Shown one piece after another: positions 1-13,100 of a DNA stretch of 64,000 bases. The notes beneath the pieces are model-generated. The model was not told the origin of the DNA. It saw only the letters and a list, made by a program, of their open reading frames with translations, and did no database searches. A program made the position numbers and the translations under genes. Every line of letters starts with the position of its first letter. Within the stretch, counting starts at the first letter, position 1. The stretch comes from Cornus controversa (Eukaryota; Streptophyta; Magnoliopsida; Cornales; Cornaceae): the NCBI GenBank assembly GCA_026545225.1, contig CM048846.1, forward strand, positions 54,180,270 through 54,244,269. The letters run 5' to 3'.

Positions 1-819
1 AGACCCTTGCCCATATCTAAAAGAAGAGTGCATAAGACTTGATCCTTACTAAATTAAACAGAGATAAACAAAAGTCCTCTTATAGCAATAAGAAAGACCA
101 GAAATACACCAATCACCATCAGAGCCTGGATTTCTAAAGGAAAATCTGAGAAAAGCCTGAAGAGAAGTTAATAATCTGATAATATCTCAAAATTATATTG
201 ATTAAGGCTTGTTACAGTAGAAAGAGGGTTGTCCTTTATATAATATAACTACTAATAACTTCTGATTTCTCCTAGAATGACTTTTAGAAACCCCACACAA
301 CATTAATAACACTATGAACACTTCCCTAAGCTAACACTTGGTATTTCCAAAAATTTATTATTACTTCTTATAGAAACAAGGATGAACTGTCTTCCTTAAA
401 CGACAAGACACTCTTCAAGGCACCATTCTTTATTTGCATCAATCCCTCCTCCTTGAAGAAAACTCGCCCTTGAGTTTCAACCAATTTACCATGATCTAAA
501 AAACCTGAATAAGCCCTTCCATCCTTTCTTTCTTCTTTTCCATACTCAAACAAAGCATGGTAAACTTCTGTTACTGACAAAGAATCCCTTTGAACGAACT
601 TTCAAAGCTCTCTTGTGAAATCTCCAAAACTTGCTTGAAGATAAATCATGAACCAAGACTAGAACTAATCTAATTATTACATTGGACAACTCCTAGCTGT
701 ATTTCGCACCAAGAATCCATCCCAAATCAGGTCATGGCATATGGAATCCATTATTTGTCAACTCCATGAATGAAGAAAATTAATTTCAGACCAAATTATT
801 CAAGAAACTTAAATATGAT
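1..819. other. Left edge, nothing recognised
   Basis: AT-rich sequence in the presumed last intron of EME1, whose final exon(s) should lie further left. A 70-codon minus-strand frame at 368-580 looks protein-like in composition, but I could not assign it to a family. No exon matching the EME1 C-terminus was found here. Confidence 0.4.
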
Positions 820-1045
820 GGCCTACTGCACCACATACCATTGGAAGTTCACTTTTTTTATCTTTAGTTTGCCAAGTTGACAAGAATTTGTGGAATCAGA
901 TTTATTATTTTTACTATCAATAGCTGTTGAAAAGATGAACTGAATGTTTCCACTATAATGAAGGCATATAGAATAAACAGGAGCCTCGTGATCCTCAAAA
1001 GTGTAACCATTGGCAACATCCCAAAACGAGTTATGGAGCATGACT
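820..1045 (-). pseudogene. TOPLESS/TPR co-repressor WD40 fragment
   Basis: A minus-strand frame reads like part of a WD40 repeat of TOPLESS-family transcriptional co-repressors. The signature FEDHEAPVYSICLHY followed by NIQFIFSTAID closely resembles the family's FEGHEAPVYSVCPHY ... NIQFIFSTA(L/I)DGKIKAW. After about 45 residues the similarity fades; the family's WCTTMAY block is only hinted at in another frame near the low-coordinate end. The complete family protein is about 1,100 residues, so this is a very small piece, perhaps a single exon. It sits inside the presumed last EME1 intron, on the same strand. It is a gene fragment, not a working gene. How it got here (retroposition, capture by a transposon, repair insertion) cannot be told. 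Confidence 0.72.
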
Positions 1046-1375
1046 GTTGATCTGGATGAGAAAATGCAAGATCACTTGTGTTACTATTGGCAGAGATGTG
1101 TTAGTCTAGAATCACGGAATTTGATATGTTAGCCTAGAATCATTAGAAGAATATAAGATATGAACACGACTCTGGCAGGATATGCGATAGGCAAGATGTT
1201 AACAGGGAATATGTTGACAAATCCATGAGGTGCAGGTTGAACAGTGACAACTTCTTCAACTTTAGAAAAGTTGCTGATTGGTTCATTAAATTTGTCCTCT
1301 TTTCTCTTACACTTTTTGTCCTCTTCAATGCCATGACCCGCCCCACATCATGTAGATATTGTTCGCTTTGCGCAC
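1046..1375. other. Unassigned intergenic or intronic sequence
   Basis: Nothing recognisable on either strand. Open frames here are short and look fortuitous. Confidence 0.35.
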
Positions 1376-1915
1376 TGTCACGCCCCGTTTTTCGACTTCC
1401 GGAAGCCTAGGGTGATTAGGTTACACGTCATCACATCACATCAATAATCTCACTATGATACCATGCTTTGATACCAAGTTGTCACGCCCCGATTCCCAAA
1501 CCATCGGAGATACCATCTCCGAGCCCGGATTCCAAGGGTGATTCCGTCCATTAAATCCTAATGAACTACCTCAACCCTTAAATCAATGCGGAAGCGTAAT
1601 TACCTACATACGTTTACCTATGTATGACTCAACATCAATCACTCACTATGGGCCCCACACGTGGCCACACATGCACCTCCAAACACATCTCAAATCCTAA
1701 GTCTAGCCATACATTACGATACATCGTAATGCTAATTACGATGCATCGCAGATGTTGCGTAACATCTTGCGAAAATTCCTGTTTTTCCAACCCAAATCTC
1801 CAACAAAATTACGATATATCGTAATCCTAGTTACGATGCATCGTAAATGTTGCGAAAAGTTTTGTTTTCTAATCCAATTGTCCTACATGATTACGATACA
1901 TCGCTAAGGGAAAAT
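1376..1915 (-). mobile_element. Gypsy-type LTR remnant (minus), with primer-binding-site-like segment
   Basis: Read on the minus strand, an LTR end with the typical tail GGGGCGTGACA is followed by TGGTATCAAAGC, which resembles the primer binding site for initiator Met-tRNA. About 100 bp further on, a second copy of the LTR-type tail (CGGGGCGTGACA) ends at 1376. No protein-coding part is present. The far end of the LTR is not clear and no target duplication was found. It is an old, incomplete copy. Confidence 0.55.
1700..1910. repeat. Degenerate tandem repeat with palindrome TTACGATGCATCGTAA
   Basis: Inside the LTR remnant, a roughly 100-bp unit recurs about two and a half times. Each unit starts with TTACGATACATCGTAAT-like sequence and contains TTACGATGCATCG. 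One occurrence near 1832 is a perfect 16-bp palindrome. The repeats are diverged. Confidence 0.6.
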
Positions 1916-1921
1916 TATAAT

Positions 1922-2168
1922 TGTTAACAACCATCTATTCTAAAAGTTTAAACTTTTAGAGAGGGTTTAACTTTAATATTTAAATCCTTCAACACGCCCC
2001 CTCACGTGTGGCCTTCTTTTGTCCAACGCCTGTTTTAATTTTAATTATCAGGATGACGGTGAGGTTTGAACTTGAGACATTTGGCTCTGATACCATGTTA
2101 ACAACCATCTACTCCAAAAGCTTAAGCTTTTAGAGAGGGTTTAACTTTAATATTTAAATCCATCAACA
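1922..2168 (-). mobile_element. SMART/TRIM miniature LTR retrotransposon (247 bp)
   Basis: Two 73-bp direct repeats (1922-1994 and 2096-2168) differ at about five positions by eye. Each starts TGTTAACAACC and ends CAACA on the plus strand. They flank only 101 bp. Minus-strand orientation is shown by TGGTATCAGAGCC right next to the right repeat (primer binding site for initiator Met-tRNA) and by GAGGGGGCG immediately before the left repeat (polypurine tract). There is no coding capacity, so it must have been mobilised by another element. The size is that of the SMART class, the smallest LTR retrotransposons known. No perfect 5-bp target duplication was seen. LTR divergence of about 7% suggests an insertion a few million years old at most. 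Confidence 0.85.
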
Positions 2169-2449
2169 ATTACAAATAAAAAAATGGCAAAATGCCCAAA
2201 AACGTAAAGGACCATTTGCGCTAAGAATACAAACAAGGTATTAGAGTCGAGAAATATGAAGCCAATCTTCTATAATGACAGCACAAACTGTAACCACAGT
2301 GCCTAATCATTCCATAATTTAATATAAAGTAAATAAAAGAAATTGTTATCTAATGATGCTCTTGCAGATGCATATCTGGCAAAAATATGCAGCAATAAAT
2401 GTTATTACCAGTAACTCCATATTATTATAAGATGCAAAAATTTCATCAT
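2169..2449. other. Unassigned sequence between SMART element and LINE
   Basis: AT-rich, with no recognisable exon or repeat. Confidence 0.4.
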
Positions 2450-3690
2450 CATCAACATCATCCTTGCCTTAATTCCATATGAATGGGGTCGGCCACATGA
2501 ATTCCCTCTCTACATTCTTTTCTATTACATGCAATCTCACCCACTATATTTAACTTTTTTAAATCATTTTTAATATCATCCCATGTTCTTTTTGGTCGCC
2601 CTCTCCGTCTCTTACCTTTTATTACAACTAGTCTTCCTCGTTTAACCGGGACATCAATAGGTCTCTGATGTATGTGACCAAACCATCTAAATCTACTCTC
2701 TTAGATTTTCTCACCAATGGGTGTTACCCCTAATTTGTCTCTCACACTTTCATTAGTGACCCTATCTCTTCTAGTCACTCCACTCATCCATTTCAACATT
2801 CTCATTTCTGCTACGTGAATGGGTTGTTCTTGTTTCTTTTTTAGGACCCAACACTACGCTATATACAACATAGTTGGTCTAATGATGGTCCTATAAAAAT
2901 TTTCTTTTAGCCTACATGTTATTCTCTTATCACATAAAATCTCATTAGCATGTCTCAATTTTGTCCAACCTGCCCCAATTCTACTAGTTACATCACTATC
3001 TATCTCTCCATCCTTTTGTATTGTCGATGCTAGATAACAAAAGTGGTTGTTTTGCAAAAAAATTTGGTTTTGTAGATCGATCATTATATTATCAATGTCC
3101 AAATCTTTATTAAATTTACACTCCATAAACTAGGTTTTATTTCAACTAATTCTCGAACCTTCCGATTCTAAAGCGGTTCTCAACGTTTCTAGTTTTATTG
3201 CTAAGTTCGCTTTGGAGATATCCAAGAGCACGATATCATCGGCAAACATCATGCACCATGTAATCTCGTTTTGGAATTCTTTTGTTATTTCATCTAAGAT
3301 TATTGTAAATAGATATGCGCTTAATACTGATCCTTGATGCAATCCTACGTTTATGGAAAACACACTAGTGTCACCACACGTGGTACGAACTTTAGTTTTT
3401 GTATTCGTATACATATCTTGGATAATTTTTATGAATTGCAAGGGAATTTGTTCTCTTTGTAGGGCCCCCAAATTATATCTCTTGGGACCCTATCATATGC
3501 TTTTTCTAAGTCTATAAAACCCATATGTAGGTCTTGTTGCTTACTCCTACATTCTTCAACTAATTGTCTAAGTAGGTATATATCCTCCATTGTTGATCTT
3601 TCCAGCATGAATCCGAATTGGTTTCGGATACCCTGGATTCCTTCCTTAGTCTTTGTTTTATTACCCTTTCCCATATTGTCTAAGATGCAA
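2450..3690 (-). mobile_element. RTE-type LINE, 5'-truncated (minus)
   Basis: Three overlapping or adjacent minus-strand frames (3429-3674, 3142-3471, 2854-3126) together cover the reverse transcriptase and downstream region of a plant RTE LINE. Visible motifs are [27 protein letters not shown] and FADDIVLLD, the last being the catalytic F/Y-x-DD box. They are followed by the thumb-like region with TIRPTMLYI. The 3' part matches the conserved plant RTE tail (GGTCGGCCACATGAAT on the plus strand). It ends in a short GATGATGATG-type simple tail instead of poly(A), as is usual for RTE. The endonuclease domain is missing (5' truncation near 3690) and the frames are shifted relative to one another, so the copy is dead. 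It lies in the presumed last EME1 intron, in the same orientation as the gene. Confidence 0.9.
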
Positions 3691-3862
3691 CAAATTTATA
3701 GACTTAATAAGCTTCTGAAATAATGGAAAGGTTCTGTTCACCAATAAAATAAAAGATAAAAAACATGACTATGAAACATTATATGGGTTCATAGTACCTG
3801 TTATTTGCTTGTAAAAAAATACACTTTAAAGTGATGATCTGATATCATTTGAAACTACTTAC

Positions 3863-3952
3863 CACAAGCTCTTCTTTATTAGATTTCTGTCAAAGCAATC
3901 CTTCGGGATAAGGGATCCATTGGCATTTACAGATAGACGAGTTAACTTATTT
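3863..3952 (-). CDS. EME1: EME1 exon 10
   Basis: Encodes [19 protein letters not shown] and [10 protein letters not shown], ending in a split Trp codon before GTAAGT. The next exon (family sequence LKALVAIPKVQPRFA) was not found to the left, so it must lie outside the window. Confidence 0.92.
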
Positions 3953-6900
3953 CTGCAGTTTAATGGATAAAAATAAAAAAATAAACAAAAAAGTAAATTT
4001 AGAATATTAACCAGCAATAATAAAAATAAGCATACAGAGGGAATGGGAAGAATGAAAATGTGAAAATAATAATAATAATATATATTAAATAGTTCATGGT
4101 TATATACATATACAAGAAAAATAACTCCTATGTATACAAGGAAATTAACTTGGTTGACTGGTTGATAGAATATCAACATGAAGCACCTCTTTCTTTCCTT
4201 AGCATGAACCTGGTGGCATAATCAATACTAGAATCAGATTGGCAAAAATTAGCCATAACTTTTGGGGAAGAAAAGGACACTAGTTTGATTTTTCTTGACT
4301 CAAGAATTTCTAAAAGGATTTCTTTTCAACGGTAATTTGGAAAATAGACAGGTAAACCCTAGAAAATTACTGAAGTGTAATAGGATGTCTGAACATAAAG
4401 GGATATTGGAAGTATCATTGATTAAGCATTTGTAATTAGTTTTTTTCTGTTACGAGGAACCATTCCAACCAAGCACCCTTTGGATACGTGGCTACAATGT
4501 AAACTCTAAATATCTGCAAACCATGGATGTAGCTTAATTCAGACTCAAACTTGAGACCTCAAGGTAGTTACCTAAGACCTGACATCCTAGCAAAACTGAT
4601 GGGTTGATTTGCAATTAGTTTTTGCCAACCCACAAAAGTGAGTTTCGTCGGTATGTGCTAAAAACTTTCTACTTCTAACAAAACCCAAAATACAACGGCC
4701 ATATGAATGCTGTTACACAACTTCCCTCAGAAAACAAGTGTTTCCCTCAACTGTATACGCAGTTGTTGCCACCAACACACTTTATAAATGCTGTCACTCA
4801 GCAAGACAACAGAGACAATAGGACTGAAGACGGTGTCAAGATCATCGTATATTTCATTCCACCATAAAGAACATATTTGCAAAATAAAAAGCTTCCAGGC
4901 ACAAATTAGATAAAAAATAAAAAATAAACCTCTTAAATGCAGGAAAACACAAAAACATTAAGAAAAATAGGATTTTAGCAGGTTTACAGTTGAGTTGGAA
5001 GCTTCTGCACTTTGTACTTCCTCAGGAAGAGAAGAAGATAGTCAAAGAGTCAGCTTTTATATAAAATAACCATCACACCACGTTATTTTACGGAGTGATG
5101 TCTGAAAATGTTTGAACCATAAAGCAAATCATCTTAACTCTTGGGCTTACGTATTTTCATCAAATCCATATATATCAATAAGATAACTACCTAAATAGAT
5201 GTATTTCAATGATATGTATAATTACTAATTAATAGCCCATACAAACATTCTATTGGGCTAAAATTAATTGCTGATAATTCAGTACCTAAATTGGCAAGAA
5301 GCCAGGCTGCAAGTCAAACCAACAACATGTTCAGCTAATTCAGCTTCATCTCTACATTGCCTTGAATGTACCCTAACAAAGTGGGTGGTTATTTTAGACA
5401 GCACCTGTAAAACTCACAAATTTCAGAAATCAATACAATAGTGTCAACATTTTAAGCTCATTCACTATAGAAATTTCTCAAAATTCTATACATAGAAATT
5501 TAAAATACAACAACCTCCTCTACTGGTGGACGTGTCCAACTGCTACAATTTGTGGGGTTCTTGTACTGTCCTTGTTCCCTAATGCAGTAGCAAAAACGGT
5601 TTTTTAATCATTGGATAATCACATACTTATAATTCCTACATAATATGGCACAAGATACTAATATATTATTAAACCAAAGAGTATCAATATTGATAAAATT
5701 GCCAAGTACGTTGCAAAATATCTTTAGTCAAACCAAAATCTAGAATAAGGAACACATGAATACACCAATAAAGCCTATTGCATTTCAGGTAAAGCCATCT
5801 GCATATGGAAAACCTTCACTAATTTTCATGCTCCTTGTCAACCTTGCTAATTTTTAACGCCTGGTTGGGAAACTAATTTAGCTCACTATTACTCGCCCAG
5901 ATATTACTTATGTTGTTTGTGTGGCTAGTCAATATCCATGCTCCTCGTCAACCTCACTTCGAGCTTGTTTGTCGTATTTTTGCGCTATCTGAAAGGTGCC
6001 CCTGGGAATGAAATGTTGTATAAGCCTTCTTTCTCCTTATCTGTGACGGATTTTAGTGATGTTGACTCGGTTGGCAATCACTCTGATGGTTATTGCACCT
6101 TTGTTGGTGGTAATCTTGATACTTAACGCAGAAAAAGCAGACTATAGTTGCTCGTTTTAGTGTTGAGGCAGAGTATGGTGTTGTTCTTCAGAAGATGCAT
6201 ATTAATTTCCCTACCCCTATGCCAATGCATTATGACAATCAGGTTGATATTGTTGAGTTGGTTCAAATTCCTATTGTGATTAGGTTTCTATTATAGAGTT
6301 GTGTCTTATTAGGTAATTCTTAGAAGGCAAGTCTTAGTCTCAAGGAAGGAAAGCACTAGTTAGGCAAGTCTTGGGCTCTAAGGAATTGTAATCCTTGTCC
6401 ACCAAGGAATTGGGTTTTGGGCTCTATAAATAGTTACATATGTTATAGGTTGAGACAAGTGAGAAAAAAAGAGACAATACTCTCATTATATTTGAGAGGT
6501 CACTCTCATTGTTTTGAGATGGCAACTCTTGCGTAGAAGTAATACTCTCATTGTTATTGAGAGGACACTTAGACAGAGAATTCTTGTTTAGAATTTGTGA
6601 TTTCCTTTTGAGTGAGATTGGGTGTATAAGGGTTAAGGGTTGAGAGTTGAACGTACTCTTGATACAATCTTTCAACTTGTACTGTTACAATCTATATAGT
6701 GAAAGCGGGCTCTCCGTGGACATAGGCTTATTTAGCCAAACCACGTATAATTCTTGGTGTGTTCTTGCAAATTTCTTCGTGCTTGTTTACTTATCATCAC
6801 ATCGTAATATTTGGTGGTTCGTGATTGGGGGGCTTGTTTCTCAACAGTTATCTTTATTGCTAGCAATCCTAATTTTCAAAACCACACCAAACATAGAGAG

Positions 6901-9900
6901 GTTAATTGCCATTTTATTCACGATCTGCCAATGCAGAAACAAATTGTTACTCCCTATATTTGCTCTGACAATAAGATGGGTGATATCTTTACGAAGCTGT
7001 TAGCTAGTGATGCATTTCAATGATTGTGTTTCAACATGGGCACGTTTAAGTTGTATGCTCTAGCCTAAGGGGGGTGTTAGATGGCCTTATTGCAATGTTT
7101 GTTAGGCATTATTGTAATATTGCTTGTTGTTAAGGATGTTATTGCAATTTTGTTTGTCTCAATATAAGTAAGAAGGATGGTGTAGGAAACACTACAACCA
7201 TCAAATTCTGTCACACTTTCTCTACTCTTTTCTTCTTCTTCTCTTCTAAACCTAGAAATAAACTCTCACAAGCTTCAACTAAGTCTATTATTATGGCAAC
7301 ACTTAGAATGGGGTAAATTTGTTTATTTCGCTCTCATTTATTATCTCCGATATTGATAAGTTGTATTAAAAACTAAGTTCAAACTCAGTCCAAGATTTTT
7401 AAAAACTAGCTACAAGATGTTCCTAGCCGTGAATCAAATCAACCATAATTTAATTGATAGTTTCATTTTAAAAATAAAAAGAGACATTCTCTCTTATAAT
7501 ATTTGCAATCTCAGCAAGCAAAAGGACTTATAAGTGCCTTTATCAGACCTATTAGTAAAGTATCAAAGCCCCATGTATAGGTTGGGCGCTAGCTAGCACT
7601 TTACTTATATAATTTACCTCAGCCAAACACTTCATATCCATAGTAACAATCATTTTAAGAGATGAATATGATTAAGAAAAGTAATGTGTGTTTTATTCAC
7701 CCAATCTTTTCCTAGGATAAAGCTCATTTTATTTTTAGATAAAACCAAAAACTTTAAAGTAAAGAATCAACAATGATTAGGCCTTCATTAATTTCTTAGA
7801 AAGTTTTGTTACCAAATATGAGAAATTGTATTTCACTTCTACAGCGACACGCTTAATTTTTTTTTTATTTTTTCAGTATACTTCTTGTTGATGAGAAAAA
7901 CATGTAATGCACACTACTAAGAACCGAGAAAAATGGGGCTTGCTTGGTTTGCAACTGTGAAAACAGTTTTGTATTTTCAGTTTTCAGAGAATCAAAACAG
8001 AAAATAGTTTCCAATTTTTTCAGTTTATAAATCCGCTTGGTTTGTAAAACTACAAAACAGTTTTCAGAAAACAAAAACTCGTAAATCTACTTGGTTATAT
8101 CTACTGACCAGTTTTCAGAGAACAATTTTTACTTTATTTTTCTTAAATCTAATAATGCAATTTTTATTAACAAGTGTTAGATGTGCATTACTTTTAAGCT
8201 ACTCTTTTTAACACAATAAAGCTAATTGGTACTGAAAATAATTTTCTGAACAAATAAAATAACAAAAATTGCGCACTACTATAATAAAAAATAATTTTCA
8301 CTAATGAATAGAATAAAGTGATGTAGCCCTTTGGGCTTTATGTGCAGTGGATGTAAGTCATAGTGGCCGAACCACGTCATATTCTTCAGTTCTTCTTGTT
8401 TAATTTCTCTCTTTAATTTAATTTTATTTTATCAACAATATGTATATATCTAGTAATAGAAGTTAGTGTTGCACTAAACTAGGATTGTCTCCCTCAAATC
8501 TGTTGAGTCTATTAAGAGTGGCTAATGATGAAATATATAAGAGTAGTTTCCAAAGTCAATTCAATAATGTAAAAGCACTATCTTGTCCATTATCCAATTT
8601 AACAATCAATTGAATGGGCATCACATCAGGATCTTCTACATACTAGAAATGGCGATACAGTTTGGTCTCATCCCGGTATCAATCATCATTCTAAGCATAT
8701 CTAATGCTTCTCTGTCATGCCCTACATCAACCAAAACATTTCTAATAGTCACTTGAGCATCCAAACCTACCTTCACAACATAACAATGAATCCTTCTTGC
8801 TATTACCTCGCCCTCAAGCTCCGCACACACCGGCAATATACTCACAACAGTGATAAAATTCAGCATAAATCAAGACCCCAACTTCATCTCCCAAAACAAA
8901 TCAAATGCCTTGCTATAACACCTATTAACCATATACCCCAACAATCGTATTACATGACACGATATCCCTCTCAATCATTTCATCAAACAACCTTCCTGCA
9001 TCCCTCAAATCACTATAATCACCATAAAACAACAATAGGGTATTACCTACAAACACATCATATTCAAAACCCAATTTGAACACCAACCCATGAACCTCTA
9101 TACCCTTTTGAACCTCTGAATAATTAGAACACATCTTGAGAACAAAAGGGAACGTATAATCATCAGGCTTAACACCATTCCTTACCAAAACCTATCATGA
9201 ACTCCATCGATGGAGTAAACTCGTATGAGAATGTTCCACAAGAAAGCAGTGTAGCCAGAGGAGCAAGTATGTTCGAAGAGAAAGTGAGAAATTGTTGGGT
9301 CTCCAAAGGTGGCATAGCTTAGAATGAGAGAGGCACAGACAGAGACACTGTGAGGAGGAAGACCATTGAGAAGAGCAATGGCGTGGACTTGTTTTGTTTG
9401 TTGGAGAGATTGTGTAGAGGAGCAGAGTGGGAGTATGTTGGAGTGATTGTGAATGATCGATGAGAGATAAGCAGTCCATTGTTATAAACGAGATAGGTTT
9501 AATGTCTTTTTTTAAATGCTCTTGTTCTCCGTGTTTTCCTTATGTCGTCTCCATGTTTTCGAAAATTAGCAAAACAACTTTTTGTAGTTCTCTAAAAACT
9601 ATAACTATTAGAACTCAATTTCTTAAAAATTGTTTCTAAAAAATAGATCCAAGCAGAACAAAAATAAATTTTTTAGTTTTTGTCACTCTCAAAACGGAAA
9701 ACTGTTTTGAAAGTTGCAAACCAAGCAGGGCTGAAAGAAGCGTTCACAAATCTGTATCCCATTTATCACTGCAAACCGGTGAATTTCTAAGTTTGTCTTG
9801 TCTTTGTTTTCTTCAGGAAATTTGCTTCAAGATTTATGAAGAAAAGATTAAAACTAAGGAGACTTCCTTAAATCCAAAACAATATTAATATTGGTACTAT

Positions 9901-10052
9901 ATGTTTGATCACATCTCTATCCATAATCAACCATCATTGGTGATTCATAGAAATCCGATCCATAACCCATAATAATAAGCACATAGAAAATAATTAACAG
10001 TATAGAAATGCACAATGTCATAAACCACACTATATATATGCATATGTATATT

Positions 10053-10106
<54 letters not shown>

Positions 10107-13100
10107 CTGTAGTAAAGTAAAAGGTAAAATATGATGTCATGAAAAGTTAAAAAAAGAAACATGACCAAGCATTAAATAAACAAAAGGTCTTAAAGAGTTG
10201 CTATCAACCTTTTATTGATATACGCCATCAACTGATTGGTGAGGTAGCAAATTGTATGAGATCGATAACGGCTTCGAACACATGAAACATGACCCATAAG
10301 AGATTCATTCATAACAAGGTTGCAGAACTCTTCGGCCTCATATACAAGTAATATATATGGAATTTCAATTCCATTGGAAGAAAGCTGCAACACATTAGTG
10401 AGGTCAATAAAGTAATACCATTCTGCTATATCTATAAGTATGAACTATTAGCCACATATATTTAAAGCATAACATGTTGAACGAAATAACCATTATATTA
10501 AAATCATATTATAAACATACTGGTTCTAAGATAAATGTATAAATTACACACACACACACACTCGCACAAACTGAAATGCAAATGCATGAGAATTTGAATA
10601 ATACACACAAAGCAGTCCAGAAAGCATTTAAGCAATTACTTCATAGAAATACATGCAAGATTCTAGTAGTGAGATCAGTGATGAGATATAAAGTACAAAA
10701 AAAATCAGGATTTCTTCTCTATTTTTTCCTGATAAAACTAATACATCCAAAAAGGTGCCTATGGGAGCAATCTTACAATAGCCACAAAACGAGAGTCCAT
10801 CCGAAAAGCATAAGTCACCATAAAACCTACAAAATAGGATAGTATATCTCCATATTAGTACTTGAGGCTGATGTTTACTACTGCTATATGCTATTAGTGG
10901 TACTACATAAAGGGTTGGTATTAGTGTCACAATCAGATTAGAGATATTTTGAATTGTTATGGCTTTCCAACCCATGTAAACAAATACACTCATAAAATCC
11001 CCCATACCACCAAGCAACTCATGATATTTTGAATTGATCCACAGCCTAAGTAGCATTGGGAAAGCAACAGAGGTGAAGAGAAATTGGTGCTTTTTATGTT
11101 CCAGCTTCTGCTTATTTTCTTATGTTAGACATAAAGCTACTGACCATCTCACTCAGGTAGCTGATATCAATGGGAAGGGAAAGGAATTGCTTGTACACAA
11201 GAAACATATAATACCTCAATAACCGACTCTATGCCATGCCAGAAGTCCCTTCCTTGAGTCCAGGTTGCAGTCCTTACTTGCAGTTCCCAAAAAGTAAAAC
11301 TAGGGGGGGTGGGGTGGGATTCCTCTATGGCAGATTGACAATTCTAACACTAATTGCCATCACAAAGGCAGAAGATTCTTCAACTCATTATCCAACATCT
11401 GTAGTTGTTGCCAATGTCTCATTATCATCTTTTTCATAAGCCATAAAAATACACATAAAAAGGCCATTATCAAGTGATAGTCCCGTCAATACGGAGAGTT
11501 GGGAGGGGTAGACTAGGTACAAATCTAATATCCAGCTTGTATTTGCATGAAATGATTTACTTCATATTCTCATGCTTTTAACTTGAATGTTTACCATTGT
11601 ACCAATTAATTAAGGGAGGCGCAATAAGAAATCCCAGTTATGAATTCACAGTTAAAGTGGACCTAAAGGGGTGAGTAGGTCTATCAACATTCAATAACTT
11701 TTAGGTGGAAAACCCACCCAAGAAAAAACCACGAAGACTTCTAACAGATCCATTAAAAACAAAAACAAAAACAAAATAGTACAACCTTCACACAGGTCCA
11801 AACTCAAGGCTCAACCCTTAAAGTCACTTGTAGTTAATTTACTCTGAGTTACAGTGTTCCACAGCCAGTCTAGACTCAAGTAACCATCGGAATCACCAGT
11901 TCACAGCTATCCACATCAATGAAATCACCTCCTCCATGATTCAGAGTGGTTGTGGCGATCTGCTGCTTTGTTGTTCTAAGAGATCCACAATCAAGTGTGT
12001 AAGAGAACAAACGTGCATGTGTATGTGAATAAACAAAATCACACACAACTCAATTAAGAATATTAAACCAACAATCAAGCAACTCTCTGTGTATGCAACA
12101 ACTACGTTACATAACTTACATTGAATCAGGTACATGTGTCAGGCACAAGTATTTGCCTAAGCATTGGGTTTTAATTGAATCCCCAAACATAAGGACATAG
12201 GGACATGGCTAAATATTCATATTGTTTGATATTTTTTTATTTATCCTAGGCAATTCACATGTTCTGAAACATAACAAATTGGAGGGGTTTAAATATGCTT
12301 GTTAGGTGCATGTCTAACAAGACATATTGGACACATATCCCGTACCCATATCCAAGTGTCGTGTGCCTGACACAGGTACTCTACGCATTTTTTAAGAATC
12401 CATGTATACCTAATGCTTAAGACATGTATTTACACCTGAAACCATGTTTAGGATATCCATATAAGTATTATTCTTAATTAGGAAACTCATTCCGAAAGCA
12501 ACCAATCAAAAACAAGTAGAATCCTGAAAAAAACAAATCACATTCAGACTTGAAGTCCAGTTGTACAGGTAGAAAACCTGCTGGTGCAAGTTGCACCAGT
12601 AGAAAAAATTTTAAAGTAGGTTGTAACAATAGAAAACATAAGTTGTATCAATGCAATTTTCAAATCAGCTTTTTATGTTTCCAAACATTCTTTGGTCCGT
12701 TACAAAACTTTTTAGACACATACTGACAACAAACTCTCCACTCGAGTCTTCAGGCTGTCTGCTACATCAACAGATCCACTCCTCGCACAATCTCCTTCTC
12801 CATGGTTTGTTCAATCATAGTATTGTAAGTAAAATCCTATTGGAAGTGTAATTTAAGAGACTTTTTAAAAAATAAGTTTCTGTATAGTTCAATTGATACC
12901 TACTAGACAAGCTTCGACCAATCAAGCCATTGGTCGAACTGTCGAAGCATATTGGTTTTGAAAAGAAATTTCCCTACGAACATATCGATCAATCCACCCT
13001 TCCATCAAAGTATACTAGAGTTTCCTTGATCTATTGACCTTTCGATCAATATATTGTTTTGTAAAAATTTCCTATTTCGAAAATCACTGAGAAAACTTCG

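Noticed and set aside
368-580. 70-codon minus-strand frame as an EME1 C-terminal exon
   Set aside because: Its sequence does not resemble the EME1 C-terminal region, and no fitting splice phase was found.
8717-9079. Plus-strand frame of 120 codons, Thr/His/Asn-rich
   Set aside because: Antisense shadow of the PPR fragment; its composition is not protein-like.
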